Positions 50,747-62,822 are shown, counted from the stretch's first letter. The stretch is DNA of 64,000 bases from an uncultured Prevotella sp. (GCA_934204655.1 CAKPZJ010000001.1:1-64000); one strand, 5' to 3'. Numbers and translations: made by a program. The notes: generated from the letters alone by a model not told the origin.

Positions 50747-53700
50747 ATGAACTTCAATAAATTACTCAAGTCACTCTTTGGCGATAAGTCAACCCGTGAC
50801 ATGAAGCTGATACAACCTTTAGTTGAAAAGGTAAAAGAGGCATATCCAGCCATCAAGGCTCTAAGCAATGATGAGCTGCGTGCTAAAACCAAGGAAATCC
50901 AGAAATATGTACAGGACTCTGCTAAGGCAGAGAAAGAAGAAATAGCCAATCTGAAAGCTACCATCGAGAACACCCCGATAGACGAGCGTGAGAAGATATT
51001 CAACAAGATAGACAGCCTGGAAAAGGATGCGCTCGAAAAGTATGAGAAGGCACTGAACGAGGTGATGCCGGTAGCTTTCAGTATCGTGAAAGACACCGCC
51101 CGCCGTTTCGCTGAGAATGAGGAGACTGTAGTTACGGCCAACGACTTTGACCGCGAACTTGCCGCCAACCCTGCCAATGACTTTATCACCATCGATGGCG
51201 ACAAGGCGATATACCATAATGAGTGGACAGCCGGTGGCAATAAGATAAAGTGGGACATGGTACACTACGATGTACAGTTGTTTGGTGGTATTGCTCTTCA
51301 CCAGGGTAAGATAGCCGAGATGGCAACTGGTGAGGGTAAGACCCTGGTGGCCACGTTGCCTGTTTTTCTTAACGCACTTACCGGTAACGGTGTACACATG
51401 GTGACAGTGAACGACTATCTGGCCAAGCGTGACTCTGAGTGGATGGGCCCGCTCTATATGTTCAACGGCTTGAGTGTAGACTGTATCGATAAGCATCAGC
51501 CCAACTCTGAGGCTCGTCGCAAGGCTTATCAGGCAGATATAACCTTTGGAACCAACAATGAGTTTGGTTTCGACTATCTGCGCGACAATATGGCCATATC
51601 TCCCGCAGACCTGGTTCAGCGCAGCCATAACTACGCGATAGTCGACGAGGTCGACTCGGTATTGATAGACGATGCCCGTACACCTCTGATTATATCTGGT
51701 CCTACGCCCAAGGGAGACGACCAGATGTTCGAGCAGTACCAGCCATTAGTAGAGCGGCTCTATGAGGTTCAGCGTAAGCAGGCTACCGAGCTGCTGGCCG
51801 AGGCCCGCCAGAAAATAACGGCTGCGCAGAATGAGCCTGATGCTAAGAAAGCTCAGGAACTTCGCACGGAGGGTTTCCTCTCCCTCTTCCGTTCTTACAA
51901 GGCCCTTCCTAAAAACAAGGCGCTTATTAAGTACCTGTCAGAAGATGGCATTAAGTCTGGGCTGCAGCGCACGGAGGAAACCTATATGGAGAACAACAAC
52001 CGCCGCATGCCCGAGGCTGTAGCCCCGTTGTACTTTGTGGTGGACGAGAAGCTGAATAGCGCTGACCTGACAGACAAGGGAACCGCATGGCTGGCCCAGC
52101 AGGTTCACGATGACCAGTTGTTCGTGCTGCCCGATATAGCCTCGGAGCTGTCGGACCTGGAGAGTGACAAGGGGCTGACAGACCAGGAACGGGTAGATAA
52201 GAAAGACGAACTGATGGCCCACTATGGCGTGCAGAGTGAGCGCGTTCATACGCTGCAGCAGCTCTTGAAGGCTTACACCATGTTTAATAAGGATGACGAG
52301 TACGTCGTTATCAATGGCGAGGTGAAGATTGTAGACGAGCAGACGGGCCGTATCATGGAGGGACGCCGCTGGAGCGATGGACTGCACCAGGCTGTCGAGG
52401 CCAAGGAGCACGTTCATGTTGAGGCTGCCACTCAGACATTCGCCACCATTACCTTGCAGAACTACTTCCGTATGTATCATAAGCTGTCGGGTATGACTGG
52501 TACGGCTTCGACAGAGGCTGGCGAGTTCTGGGACATCTATAAGTTGGACGTGGTCGAGATACCTACCAACAAGCCTGTTGCCCGTATTGATATGGACGAC
52601 CGTCTGTATAAGACCAACCGTGAGAAATATCGTGCGGTTATCCAGGAGATAGAGGCTATGCGTAATGCAGGGCGCCCCTGTCTGGTGGGTACAACTTCGG
52701 TAGAAATCTCTGAGTTGCTCAGTAAGATGCTTACCATGCGCAAGATACCTCACGAGGTGCTCAATGCAAAGAACCACTTGCGCGAGGCCCACATTGTGGC
52801 CAAGGCAGGTCAGAGCGTGAATGGCCTGGGTGCTGTGACCATCGCCACCAATATGGCTGGTCGTGGTACCGATATCAAGTTGTCGCCCGAGGTGAAGGCG
52901 GCTGGTGGTCTGGCCATCATTGGTACAGAGCGCCACGAGAGCCGTCGTGTAGACCGTCAGCTCCGTGGTCGTGCCGGTCGTCAGGGCGACCCCGGCTCAT
53001 CGGTCTTCTATGTTTCGTTGGAAGATAAGCTGATGCGTCTGTTTGCCGCTGAGCGTATCGCCAAGGTTATGGACCGCCTAAAGTTTGAGGACGGCGAGCG
53101 TATCGAGGCTCCTATCATGTCGCGTGCCATCGAGCGTGCTCAGAAGAAGGTCGAGGAGAACAACTTCGGTATCCGTAAGCATCTGCTCGAATACGATGAT
53201 GTGATGAACAAGCAGCGTACCGTGATTTATGAGAAGCGCCGCCATGCCCTTATGGGCGAGCGTATCGGTATGGATATTGCCAATGTCATCTGGGATCGCT
53301 GTGTTACCATTGTGCAGCGCAATGACTATGCTGGGTGCAAGGAGGAATTCCTGAAAGTACTCGCCATGGAGTGCCCGTTTAGTGAGGAGGAATTTCTCTC
53401 TGGCAAGCCCGATGATTTAGCTGAGCGCGCGTTCCAGGAAGCAATGGCCGCGTTCAAACGTAAGACCGACCGTATTCAGGGCGTAGCCTACCCCGTTATC
53501 AAGCAGGTCTACGAGGCTCAGGGCGACCGCATAGAGCGCATCAATGTGCCCATTACCGATGGCCGTCAGCTGTTCTACATCCCCTGCAACCTGAAGGAAG
53601 CTTACGAGAGCGAGGGCAAGGATGTGGTAAAGCAGTTCGAGAAGTCGGTAGTGCTCCGCATCATTGATGATGACTGGAAAGAGAACCTCCGTCAGCTCGA

Positions 53701-54088
53701 CGACCTTCGTCATAGCGTCCAGAACGCTTCGTATGAGCAGAAAGACCCGCTCCTTATCTTCAAGCTGGAGAGTGCAAAGCTCTGGGACTCTATGATTGAC
53801 GACATGAATACCCGTATCGCTTCTATCCTCATGCGCGGTCAGATACCCGAGATAGAGCAAGGCGTTCAGGAGGCTGCCCCCGAGGCTCGCTCTCAGCGCT
53901 ATAATGAGCAGAAAGAGAGCTTGGAGGATGAGGCTCAGCAGGCTGCTGCTCAGCACGATACACGCGAGGCTGCCGACCAGGTCAACCATACTCCGTATGT
54001 TGCCCAGCGTATGCCCCGTCCTAATGACCCATGCCCATGCGGTTCTGGCAAGAAGTTCAAGAACTGCCACGGCCGAAATATCCGATAA
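50747..54088 (+). CDS. secA: Preprotein translocase ATPase SecA
   Basis: A 1113-aa SecA, longer than the 901 aa of E. coli, as usual in Bacteroidetes, which carry an insert in the first half (residues about 335-440). Walker A is in [20 protein letters not shown] near residue 190, [16 protein letters not shown] near 302, and the second motor domain has [12 protein letters not shown] and [14 protein letters not shown]. The C-terminal zinc-binding segment [14 protein letters not shown] binds SecB or ribosomes. It powers export through SecYEG. Confidence 0.97.
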   Translation: MNFNKLLKSLFGDKSTRDMKLIQPLVEKVKEAYPAIKALSNDELRAKTKEIQKYVQDSAKAEKEEIANLKATIENTPIDEREKIFNKIDSLEKDALEKYEKALNEVMPVAFSIVKDTARRFAENEETVVTANDFDRELAANPANDFITIDGDKAIYHNEWTAGGNKIKWDMVHYDVQLFGGIALHQGKIAEMATGEGKTLVATLPVFLNALTGNGVHMVTVNDYLAKRDSEWMGPLYMFNGLSVDCIDKHQPNSEARRKAYQADITFGTNNEFGFDYLRDNMAISPADLVQRSHNYAIVDEVDSVLIDDARTPLIISGPTPKGDDQMFEQYQPLVERLYEVQRKQATELLAEARQKITAAQNEPDAKKAQELRTEGFLSLFRSYKALPKNKALIKYLSEDGIKSGLQRTEETYMENNNRRMPEAVAPLYFVVDEKLNSADLTDKGTAWLAQQVHDDQLFVLPDIASELSDLESDKGLTDQERVDKKDELMAHYGVQSERVHTLQQLLKAYTMFNKDDEYVVINGEVKIVDEQTGRIMEGRRWSDGLHQAVEAKEHVHVEAATQTFATITLQNYFRMYHKLSGMTGTASTEAGEFWDIYKLDVVEIPTNKPVARIDMDDRLYKTNREKYRAVIQEIEAMRNAGRPCLVGTTSVEISELLSKMLTMRKIPHEVLNAKNHLREAHIVAKAGQSVNGLGAVTIATNMAGRGTDIKLSPEVKAAGGLAIIGTERHESRRVDRQLRGRAGRQGDPGSSVFYVSLEDKLMRLFAAERIAKVMDRLKFEDGERIEAPIMSRAIERAQKKVEENNFGIRKHLLEYDDVMNKQRTVIYEKRRHALMGERIGMDIANVIWDRCVTIVQRNDYAGCKEEFLKVLAMECPFSEEEFLSGKPDDLAERAFQEAMAAFKRKTDRIQGVAYPVIKQVYEAQGDRIERINVPITDGRQLFYIPCNLKEAYESEGKDVVKQFEKSVVLRIIDDDWKENLRQLDDLRHSVQNASYEQKDPLLIFKLESAKLWDSMIDDMNTRIASILMRGQIPEIEQGVQEAAPEARSQRYNEQKESLEDEAQQAAAQHDTREAADQVNHTPYVAQRMPRPNDPCPCGSGKKFKNCHGRNIR

Positions 54089-54090
54089 AG

Positions 54091-54795
54091 ATGATAACTG
54101 TCAGTAATTTACTGAAGAAGTTTGGCGACAAGACAGCCGTAGATATTCCCGAGTTAACCATTAACGACGGGGATATCCTCGGACTTGTAGGCAACAACGG
54201 GGCTGGCAAGACTACCCTGTTTCGCCTTGTGCTCGACCTACTTAACGCTGACACTGGAGAGATAACCATTAATGGCATAAACCCTGCCGCCAGCGAAGAC
54301 TGGAAGCAGATGGTGGGAGCCTATATCGATGAGGGCTTTCTGATAGACTTCCTTACGCCCGAGGAGTATTTCGAGTTTGTCGGCAAGGTCAACGGCCTTA
54401 CCAAGGAGACTATCGCTGAGCGCCTGTCGTTCTTCGAGCGTTTCATGGCGGGCGAGGTTATGGGGCAGAAAAAGTATATCCGCGATTTTTCTGCGGGCAA
54501 TAAGCAGAAAGTGGGTATCGTTTCGGCCTTGCTGGGCCATCCCGAGTATGTTATCCTTGATGAGCCGTTCAACTTCCTTGACCCCTCGAGCCAGATATTG
54601 CTTAAGAAGCTCTTGGTTGACTATGTCCAGCAGAATCAAGCAACCGTACTTGTAAGTAGCCACAATCTCCAGCACACTATCGACATCTCTACCCGTGTAG
54701 TCCTGTTAGAGCATGGGCGTGTTGTTAAGGATTTGCCCAACCATGAGGGCAGCGCCGAGCAAGAATTGGATAGTTACTTTGAAGTAAACGAATGA
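54091..54795 (+). CDS. ABC transporter ATP-binding protein
   Basis: A 234-aa ABC ATPase starting at 54091, 2 bp after secA. Walker A GNNGAGKTT lies near residue 34, the signature RDFSAGNKQKVGI near 131, Walker B YVILDEPFNF near 154, and the H-loop SSHNLQHT near 190. Overall similarity is to multidrug/gliding (GldA/CcmA-like) ATPases. The expected permease is not encoded on either side: a terminator follows directly, so the partner must lie elsewhere. Confidence 0.88.
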   Translation: MITVSNLLKKFGDKTAVDIPELTINDGDILGLVGNNGAGKTTLFRLVLDLLNADTGEITINGINPAASEDWKQMVGAYIDEGFLIDFLTPEEYFEFVGKVNGLTKETIAERLSFFERFMAGEVMGQKKYIRDFSAGNKQKVGIVSALLGHPEYVILDEPFNFLDPSSQILLKKLLVDYVQQNQATVLVSSHNLQHTIDISTRVVLLEHGRVVKDLPNHEGSAEQELDSYFEVNE

Positions 54796-54818
54796 CAGAC
54801 AATACATAACCTTTATAC

Positions 54819-54850
54819 AAGGCCCTGAGACCATCGCGTCTCAGGGCCTT
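54819..54850. terminator. Terminator after the ABC ATPase gene
   Basis: A 12-bp perfect stem AAGGCCCTGAGA (54819-54830) with TCTCAGGGCCTT (54839-54850), 8-nt loop. Confidence 0.8.
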
Positions 54851-54854
54851 GTGG

Positions 54855-54925
54855 CTTATAGGGATGTAGAGATGGCCTTTAGGCAAGCAGTGATGGCTGC
54901 CAGAAGTGTAGAGATGGTCATTAGA
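54855..54925 (-). repeat. Dispersed repeat, copy D (short, degenerate)
   Basis: Words such as GTAGAGATGGCCTTTAG and GTAGAGATGGTCATTAG recur about 42 bp apart, echoing the GTAGAGACCATCATTAG units of copy C. No flanking homology is clear. The remainder of 54926-55300 is AT-rich with no gene seen. Confidence 0.45.
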
Positions 54926-55026
54926 GGGTCAAAGCTGATAGCTGTAATTTTCTACGATACAATATGGCACGTGACGCTTTTTGTTTATTAAAACGTACAA
55001 CTTGGAGTTTTATTGTGTTTCGATTT

Positions 55027-55060
55027 CCACACGCTTTTGCCACGCTTTTGCAGGTGACCC
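55027..55060. repeat. Copy of the string found at the truncated araC boundary
   Basis: CCACACGCTTTTG, then CCACGCTTTTG, then CAGGTGACCCC. The core CACGCTTTTGCAGGTGACCC also occurs at 57-76. The partial duplication suggests slippage or repeated insertion. Confidence 0.5.
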
Positions 55061-55300
55061 CTTCTTATTCATGTTTATCAACTTATATTAATTCCGCCAA
55101 CGGGTTATCATAAATAATTGCTATATGTGGGAGTTTTGCTTTCATACTTAATGAGTTAGGGAAAATGTATTATAGCAATATAGCCTTATGTGTTTTATAA
55201 TAAACTTGTAATACATTAAGGAGAAAGTGCAGAGAATGAAAAAGGATAGTATGGATAGTTATGTTTATATCCTAATAGGAGAATCATAACTGCTAAGTAG

Positions 55301-55372
55301 TAGTCGGTAAGGGAATCGAACCCTTATGCCAAGATTGAGAATCTTGTATCCTAACCGTTAGATGAACCGACC
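55301..55372 (-). tRNA. tRNA-Glu (CTC)
   Basis: A 72-nt cloverleaf on the minus strand. Acceptor GGTCGGT pairs with ACCGACT (one G-U pair), discriminator A. The anticodon stem CAAGA/TCTTG has the loop TTCTCAA, anticodon CTC. The T-arm is AAGGGTTCGATTCCCTT. It lies 27 bp after tRNA-Ser. Confidence 0.9.
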
Positions 55373-55399
55373 GTTAGTCGCATTGTCAAACTCTGCCTG

Positions 55400-55487
55400 C
55401 GGAAGGAGGGGGATTCGAACCCCCGGTACAGTAAACCCGTACGGCAGTTTAGCAAACTGCTGGTTTCAGCCACTCACCCATCCTTCC
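55400..55487 (-). tRNA. tRNA-Ser (GCT)
   Basis: An 88-nt class II tRNA with a long variable arm. Acceptor GGAAGGA pairs with TCCTTCC, discriminator G. The anticodon loop TTGCTAA gives GCT and the T-arm carries GGTTCGAATCC. It probably shares a transcript with tRNA-Glu. Confidence 0.93.
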
Positions 55488-55533
55488 AGGGGTATCGCTC
55501 TGATAGCCAAGCATTGTTTCTCAAATGCGTGTG

Positions 55534-55565
55534 CAAAGGTAGCGGTTTTATCTGATACCTGCAAA
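55534..55565 (-). promoter_or_regulatory. Promoter of the tRNA-Ser/tRNA-Glu unit
   Basis: Minus strand TTTGC (55565-55561), 19 bp, TACCTTTG (55541-55534), a perfect consensus identical in both boxes to the tRNA-Cys promoter. Confidence 0.7.
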
Positions 55566-55734
55566 TTTTTCCTACATTTTTTTAGCATATTTTTTTATTG
55601 TCCCTATGAGTCCCGTGGCTACTGCGCTGATAATGAGCGCGGCCGACTCGTCCGCCTGAGCCCAGTGGGTGAGGGCGGTTGCCCTCGCTTCTGCGCCAAG
55701 GGCCATGCTGCTGCATGCTCGCGGCGGTCACGGG

Positions 55735-56010
55735 AGATGAAAAGTAAAAAAGTAAAAGGGTAAAAAGGTAAAAAGCGCAGCTGGCGAACCATCACAGATG
55801 AGCCTGTGACATCGGGGGAGGTGTAAAGGACAGTCTTTGTGTTTCTAAAGACGGCTCCCAGCTCGCTAATGACGGCTCCGGAAAATGTAAAGACGGTCTT
55901 TTTATCTCCCACAATGGCCATTGATGGGCAGAAAAACGTCACCGGCCTTTTCCCAGCGCTTTTTACCTTTTGGCTCTTTTACCTTTTACTTTTGAAAAGT
56001 ACCTTTTTGC
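55735..56010 (+). repeat. Dispersed repeat, copy E
   Basis: The core (about 55835-55900) has TAAAGACGGCTCCCAGCTCG, TAATGACGG and TAAAGACGGTC units. It is flanked on the left by an A-rich module (GTAAAAAGGTAAAAAGCGC, 55742-55775) and on the right by its inverted T-rich counterpart (AGCGCTTTTTACCTTTTGGC, 55955-56010). This copy therefore has the A-rich and T-rich modules on both sides as inverted repeats. Confidence 0.65.
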
Positions 56011-56077
56011 TTTTTAAAATCGTTTTTTTTATGCCCCGTGGAAATAATTGGGCATTTGGTGCGTTATATTAGGTAGA

Positions 56078-57550
56078 ATGGAACGACAGACAGACTCGTA
56101 TAGACATATACTGAAGTACACCAGCCTATTCGGGGGCATCCAGGGACTGAACATACTGGTGGGGATGATACGCAACAAGTTGGTGGCGGTCATCCTCGGC
56201 CCTAACGGCATGGGCCTCATATCGCTCTTCAACTCTACCATCAAGTTGGTGTCCGACTCTACCAACATGGGCGTGTCGGTAAGTGGTGTGAAGACCCTCT
56301 CGGAAGCCTACGAGCAGGGCGATGCGACTGCGCTGGCCGAACAGGTGCGCCTGGTGAGGTCGTGGAGCATGGTGGTGGCCCTGTTGGGACTGGTGGTGTG
56401 CGTGCTGGCGGCTCCGCTGATAGACAGCTGCTCGTTTTCCTGGGGCAGCCACACCCTGCACTATCTGCTCCTGTCGCCCGTAGTGGCGCTGATGGCCCTT
56501 ACGGGAGGCGAGATGGCGGTGCTCAAGGCTGTCAGACGGTTGCGCGCGCTGGCCAAGGTGTCGGTCTATAATGTCTTTGCCGTGCTGGTGGTTACCATAC
56601 CTCTTTATTATATATACGGCGAGGCCGCCATAGTGCCCTCGCTGGTGGCTGCGGCCCTCATACAGGCCGTGCTCACCATGGCCTACTCGTTCAGGCTCTT
56701 TCCGCCGCGCGTGTCGCTTAGCCTGAGTTACCTGCGTAGGGGCGACAGGATGCTGCGGTTGGGCATCTCGTTTGTCGTGGTAGGCATGATGGGCAGCGGG
56801 ATGGAGTTTGCGATACGCTCGTACCTCAATGTGGCCGGGTCGCTCGTTACGGTGGGCCTGTACAATGCCGGCTACATGATGACGATGACCTATGGCGGCA
56901 TGGTCTTTGCCGCCATGGAGACCGATTACTTCCCCCGGCTCTCGGCCGTGGCCGCCCCGGGTGCCGCGATGAACCGCTGTGTCAACAGGCAGATAGAGGT
57001 GTCGGTGGTGCTCATCGCCCCGCTGTTAGTGGCCTTCATGTTCGGACTGCCCGTGTTGTTGCCCCTGCTCTTCAGCGGTCGCTTCATGCCCGTTATCGGC
57101 ATGATGCAGTTCACGATAGTGGCCCTCATGGTGCGAGCCGTCAAGTTGCCCATAGCCTACATTCCGCTGAGCCGCAGCGACTCTCGCTCGTACCTGCTCA
57201 TGGAGAGTGCCTACGTGGTGATGATACTGCCGCTGATGTACGTGTGCTTCGGCCGATGGGGCATCACCGGTACCGGCGTGGCCCTGCTCATAGGCTCCCT
57301 GCTGGACCTTGCCCTGCTGCTCGCCTATAACCGCTGGCGCTACGGCTACCGGCCCTCGCGTTCCACGCTGCTGTGCGTGGGTCTGCAGCTTCCCCTCGTG
57401 GTGGCAGCCCATCTGCTTGCCGGTGTGCCGTCGCCCTGTGCCTGTTGGGGTGGGGGAGCGGTGCTGCTCGCGCTGAGCTTGGCCTGCTCGCGGTGGCTCT
57501 TCGTGCGGCAGCGGCGGCGTCAGATAACCGATGGAGGGCCCCGCGTATGA
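56078..57550 (+). CDS. Wzx-type polysaccharide/oligosaccharide flippase
   Basis: A 490-aa MATE/Wzx-family membrane protein with about 12 hydrophobic helices. The start at 56078 (MERQTDSYRHILKYTSLFGG) fits the family; the upstream extension from 56048 does not. Early segments LVAVILGPNGMGLISLFNST and DSTNMGVSVSGVKTLSEAYE are typical of O-antigen translocases. Its partner could be the glycosyltransferase that overlaps its stop (ATGA), forming a two-gene glycan unit rather than a full polysaccharide locus. Confidence 0.88.
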   Translation: MERQTDSYRHILKYTSLFGGIQGLNILVGMIRNKLVAVILGPNGMGLISLFNSTIKLVSDSTNMGVSVSGVKTLSEAYEQGDATALAEQVRLVRSWSMVVALLGLVVCVLAAPLIDSCSFSWGSHTLHYLLLSPVVALMALTGGEMAVLKAVRRLRALAKVSVYNVFAVLVVTIPLYYIYGEAAIVPSLVAAALIQAVLTMAYSFRLFPPRVSLSLSYLRRGDRMLRLGISFVVVGMMGSGMEFAIRSYLNVAGSLVTVGLYNAGYMMTMTYGGMVFAAMETDYFPRLSAVAAPGAAMNRCVNRQIEVSVVLIAPLLVAFMFGLPVLLPLLFSGRFMPVIGMMQFTIVALMVRAVKLPIAYIPLSRSDSRSYLLMESAYVVMILPLMYVCFGRWGITGTGVALLIGSLLDLALLLAYNRWRYGYRPSRSTLLCVGLQLPLVVAAHLLAGVPSPCACWGGGAVLLALSLACSRWLFVRQRRRQITDGGPRV

Positions 57551-58542
57551 GCACCGCAATGCCTGTATGCTCGGTACTGGTGGCGGCCTACAACGCCGAG
57601 CAGTACCTTGCCCAGTGCCTGGACTCGCTGGTGGGGCAGACGCTGGCCGATATAGAGGTGATAGTGGTCGACGACGGTTCGGCCGACCGCACCCTGCAGA
57701 TAGCGCGGCGCTATGCCCGGGCCGATGCCCGCGTAAAGTGTCTGGCGCTTATGAGCAATCATGGGCAAGCCTATGCGCGCAACCAGGCGCTCGGTCTGGC
57801 TTCGGGCCGCTACATCTGCTTCCTGGATGCCGACGACTGGTATGCCCCTGATGCTATCGAGCAGGCCGTCAGCGTGTTCAGCCGCTATCCTGATACCGAC
57901 TGCGTGCTCTTTGACGTGGTGATGTGGCGTTCGGCCGACGACTGGCAGTTGGCCCAGAGTGAGCCCTTTGATAGCCTGACAGGCTACGAGGCTTTTCGCA
58001 AGAGCCTTACCTGGCAGATACACGGTGTGTACATGGTGCGCGCAGGCATACATCACCGCTATCCTTACGACGACACGTGCCGGGCGTATAGCGACGACAA
58101 TACTACGCGCATACATTATTATATAGCACGCCACGTGCGCCGCTGCCATGGCCGCTACTATTACCGTCAGCATGCCGGCTCGGTTACCCACCAGGTCAGC
58201 CTGCGCCACTTTGACTATCTGCGGGCCAATGAGAGCATGCGGCGCCAGCTGATGCAGCTCGGCGTAGCCGACGACGTGTTCAGCGAGTACGAGAACGTGC
58301 GCTGGCTGGTACTGGTAGACTGTTACCGGTTTTACTACCTGCACCGCCGCGAGATGGGCCCCTGGATGCGCCGCCGGGCACAGGCCGAGATGCGCCGCGT
58401 GTGGCGCGGCATAGAGGTGGGCCGTCTCTACGCCCGTAACCACTACAAGTTGGGCTATATGCCTCTGCGCTGCAGTTGGCGCCTGTTCTGCTGGCAGGAG
58501 CAGGTGTACTTCGGGCTCAAGCGGTGGCTGCACAGGTTGTAA
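57547..58542 (+). CDS. Family 2 glycosyltransferase
   Basis: A 331-aa GT2 enzyme starting at the ATG overlapping the flippase stop. The nucleotide-sugar fold shows CSVLVAAYNAEQYLAQCLDS, VIVVDDGSADRTLQIARRYA and the metal-binding LDADDWYAPDA near residue 95. A C-terminal helical basic region (MRRRAQAEMRRVWRG) may contact the membrane. Donor and acceptor sugars are not predictable. Confidence 0.9.
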   Translation: MSTAMPVCSVLVAAYNAEQYLAQCLDSLVGQTLADIEVIVVDDGSADRTLQIARRYARADARVKCLALMSNHGQAYARNQALGLASGRYICFLDADDWYAPDAIEQAVSVFSRYPDTDCVLFDVVMWRSADDWQLAQSEPFDSLTGYEAFRKSLTWQIHGVYMVRAGIHHRYPYDDTCRAYSDDNTTRIHYYIARHVRRCHGRYYYRQHAGSVTHQVSLRHFDYLRANESMRRQLMQLGVADDVFSEYENVRWLVLVDCYRFYYLHRREMGPWMRRRAQAEMRRVWRGIEVGRLYARNHYKLGYMPLRCSWRLFCWQEQVYFGLKRWLHRL

Positions 58543-58813
58543 CCGAGGCTCTTCGGGCTGTTCTGCCGATGGCCGGCTCTGTGCTGTGGATGGCTTTGGC
58601 CGAAGCCGTGAGGTCCAGCCGTCCGAGGGTGAGTATAATCGTACTTTTCGATAGGCATGTATAGCTGTCATAAATAGCTGTTAATCTTCTGCTTAGCCAT
58701 CGCCGTACCCGTAGTTGTCCTCTCGGGCATCGTTAGTGTTACAATGGCTTAAAAGTTTGTTAAACCCATGAAAAAAAACTACGGCTTTTTCGTCCGTTTC
58801 CATAATATTTGGC

Positions 58814-58821
58814 TATCTTTG
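58814..58821 (+). promoter_or_regulatory. -7 box of nhaD-type gene
   Basis: TATCTTTG, giving a leader of about 75 nt to the ATG at 58904. The upstream part of the gap (58543-58813) shows no gene. Confidence 0.55.
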
Positions 58822-58842
58822 CAGAAGATTGGCGGAGCCTCG

Positions 58843-58881
58843 GGCATGTGGTTACCCCCATGCCGATGGCAGGCAGCCATC
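58843..58881 (+). other. Two contiguous hairpins in the nhaD-type leader
   Basis: GGCATG (58843-58848) pairs with CATGCC (58859-58864); directly next to it GATGGC (58865-58870) pairs with GCCATC (58876-58881). The pair of stacked stems sits 22 bp before the start codon. It may be a cis-regulatory RNA; I cannot match it to a known riboswitch class. Confidence 0.4.
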
Positions 58882-58903
58882 TACATGTCATAAAAAAGAA
58901 ACG

Positions 58904-60247
58904 ATGACACTCGTCATAGTAGTCATATTGGTATTGGCCTACATCCTGATTGCCACGGAAGCCCTGACAAAGGTGAACAAGGCCGCTGTTGCTGTGTTTG
59001 CGGGAACAGTAGGGTGGATTTTGTACATCTGCTATGGTACAGACTACGTGATGAGTCAGCACTTGGCCGATTATACCGACTTCCTGGCCGGCGCCAGGAC
59101 CACCAGCGTAGTGGTCAAGGAGTACATCGCACAGAACGTGTTCCTCAAGTACGTGGGCCGGGCTGCCGAGATAGTGCTCTTCCTGCTGGCCACGATGACC
59201 ATTGTCGAGATACTCAACAACAACGGATGCTTTGACTTTATTACCCAGCTGATGAAGACCCGCCGTAGCCGTAGGCTGCTGTGGGCCTTGTCGCTTTCTA
59301 CGTTTGTCATATCGGCCAATCTGGACAATCTCACCACCACGGTGATGATGCTCACCATGATGCGCAGCGTGGTGCCCCACTGGCGGTCGCGGCTGTACTA
59401 CGGCTCGGCCATCGTGCTGGCTGCCAACTGCGGCGGAGCCCTCACCGTGATAGGCGACCCGGCGGGCCTGTTCCTGTGGAATATGGGCCACGTTACGCCC
59501 ACGGCCTACTCGCTGTCCATGGCGGTTCCCTGCCTGGTGGCGTGGCTGTTGCCCACCTGGTGGATAGGTCGCAGTCTGCCCGAGCATATCGATACCGAGT
59601 GGGTGACCATGCCCTATCGTGGCGACGATACCAGGCTCAACGTATGGCAGCGCTTGCTGATGCTCATCGTGGGCATTGGCGGTCTGTGGTTCATCCCCAC
59701 ATTCCACAGCATTACCAAGCTGAGTCCATTCTTGGGCGCGTTCTGCGTGCTGTCGGTCTTGTGGATTGTCAATGAGGTGATGAACCATCGGTTTATGAAC
59801 GTTGACGAGATGATACAGCGCCGCATACCCCGGGTGTTACAGTATGGCGTCATACAGATGATGCTCTACGTGATGGGCATCATGTTGGCGGTGGGCGTGG
59901 TACAGGAGACGGGTGCCGTGAGCTGGCTGACCCGGCAGATAGACATATATCTCGGCACACCGTGGCTCATGGGCATCGTGGCCGGTGGCGTGAGCACCTT
60001 CTTGGACAGCTTCGCCTCGGCGGTGAGCTTCTTCACCCTCGGCAAGCAGTGTGCCCTCAACGACGGGTACTGGAGCCTTATCGCCTTTGCCACCGCCATG
60101 GGCGGCAACATCTTCTGCATAGGTTCCATAAGCGGTATGGCCCTGCTGCGGGCCGAGCGTGTAAAGTTAGGGTGGTACTTTAGCCACGTGGGGTGGAAAG
60201 CCCTGGTAGGCGCAGCCGTCGGCTTAGTGCTGATGCTTATAATATAA
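58904..60247 (+). CDS. nhaD: NhaD-type sodium/proton antiporter
   Basis: A 447-aa inner-membrane protein with about 12 helices, of the NhaD branch of the IT superfamily. Segments LVIVVILVLAYILIATEALT, SANLDNLTTTVMMLTMMRSV, AANCGGALTVIGDPAGLFLW and SFASAVSFFTLGKQ are characteristic. The ATG at 58904 follows the predicted transcription start; the longer frame from 58829 is within the leader. It exchanges Na+ (or Li+) for H+. The gene is followed 29 bp later by pfkA, probably on one transcript. Confidence 0.9.
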   Translation: MTLVIVVILVLAYILIATEALTKVNKAAVAVFAGTVGWILYICYGTDYVMSQHLADYTDFLAGARTTSVVVKEYIAQNVFLKYVGRAAEIVLFLLATMTIVEILNNNGCFDFITQLMKTRRSRRLLWALSLSTFVISANLDNLTTTVMMLTMMRSVVPHWRSRLYYGSAIVLAANCGGALTVIGDPAGLFLWNMGHVTPTAYSLSMAVPCLVAWLLPTWWIGRSLPEHIDTEWVTMPYRGDDTRLNVWQRLLMLIVGIGGLWFIPTFHSITKLSPFLGAFCVLSVLWIVNEVMNHRFMNVDEMIQRRIPRVLQYGVIQMMLYVMGIMLAVGVVQETGAVSWLTRQIDIYLGTPWLMGIVAGGVSTFLDSFASAVSFFTLGKQCALNDGYWSLIAFATAMGGNIFCIGSISGMALLRAERVKLGWYFSHVGWKALVGAAVGLVLMLII

Positions 60248-60276
60248 ATAGGTGGAAATTGAAATAAAAAATAGAT

Positions 60277-61254
60277 ATGGCAAGGATTCAAACAATCGGA
60301 GTACTTACATCTGGAGGCGATGCCCCCGGCATGAACGCCGCCATCAGGGCGGTAACCCGTTCGGGCATCTGCAATGGATTTAGGATAAAGGGCATCTACC
60401 GCGGGTACGACGGCCTGATCAACGACGAGGTCGTGGACTTTACCACGGAGAACGTGAGCGGCATCATCATGTCGGGTGGAACCATTCTGAAGACAGCCCG
60501 TTCCAAGGAGTTTATGACCGACGAGGGAAAGCAGAAGGCGTACGAGACCCTGAAGAAAGAGGAGATAGACGCGCTGGTAGTTATCGGCGGTAACGGTTCG
60601 CTTACCGGTGCCCGCGACTTCGCCGAGATGTTCGACGTGTGCTGCGTGGGTCTGCCCGGTACCATCGACAACGACCTCTACGGCACCGACTCGACCATCG
60701 GCTACGACACCACCATGAACACCATCGTGGAGTGTGTGGACCGCATCCGCGACACCGCCCAGAGCCATGAGCGCATCTTCTTTGTCGAGGTTATGGGACG
60801 CGATGCAGGCTTCCTGGCCCAGAACAGCGCCATCGCCTCGGGTGCCGAGGCCGCCATTATCCCCGAGGACTCTACCGATGTAGACCAGCTGGCCCAGTTT
60901 ATGGAGCGCGGCATACGTAAGTCTAAGCGCTCTTGCATCGTTATCGTGTCTGAGAGTCCCAAGTGCGGTGCCCTCTACTATGCCGACCGTGTACGCAAGG
61001 AGTTCCCCGGCTACGATGTGCGTGTATCTATCTTAGGCCATCTGCAGCGCGGTGGCCGTCCATCGGCCCACGACCGTATATTGGCCTCTCGCACAGGTGT
61101 GGGAGCCATCCAGGCCATCATGCAGGGCCAGCGCAACGTGATGGTGGGCGTGCGCAACAACGAGATAGTGTATGTGCCACTGTCGGAGGCCATCCGCTCG
61201 GACAAGCCGTTTGACAAGTCGCTCATCAAGGTACTCGATGAGCTTAGTATCTAA
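60277..61254 (+). CDS. pfkA: 6-phosphofructokinase
   Basis: A 325-aa ATP-dependent phosphofructokinase, committing fructose 6-phosphate to glycolysis. The nucleotide-binding Gly motif is [19 protein letters not shown] at the N-terminus. The catalytic loop is [20 protein letters not shown] with TIDNDL near residue 128, and [13 protein letters not shown] and [15 protein letters not shown] follow. The Gly at the position after the GGD distinguishes the ATP- from the PPi-dependent type. Standard length. Confidence 0.95.
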   Translation: MARIQTIGVLTSGGDAPGMNAAIRAVTRSGICNGFRIKGIYRGYDGLINDEVVDFTTENVSGIIMSGGTILKTARSKEFMTDEGKQKAYETLKKEEIDALVVIGGNGSLTGARDFAEMFDVCCVGLPGTIDNDLYGTDSTIGYDTTMNTIVECVDRIRDTAQSHERIFFVEVMGRDAGFLAQNSAIASGAEAAIIPEDSTDVDQLAQFMERGIRKSKRSCIVIVSESPKCGALYYADRVRKEFPGYDVRVSILGHLQRGGRPSAHDRILASRTGVGAIQAIMQGQRNVMVGVRNNEIVYVPLSEAIRSDKPFDKSLIKVLDELSI

Positions 61255-61292
61255 AACTATTAACAAGAATATTCAAATCACAAAATACATAG

Positions 61293-62822
<1,530 letters not shown>

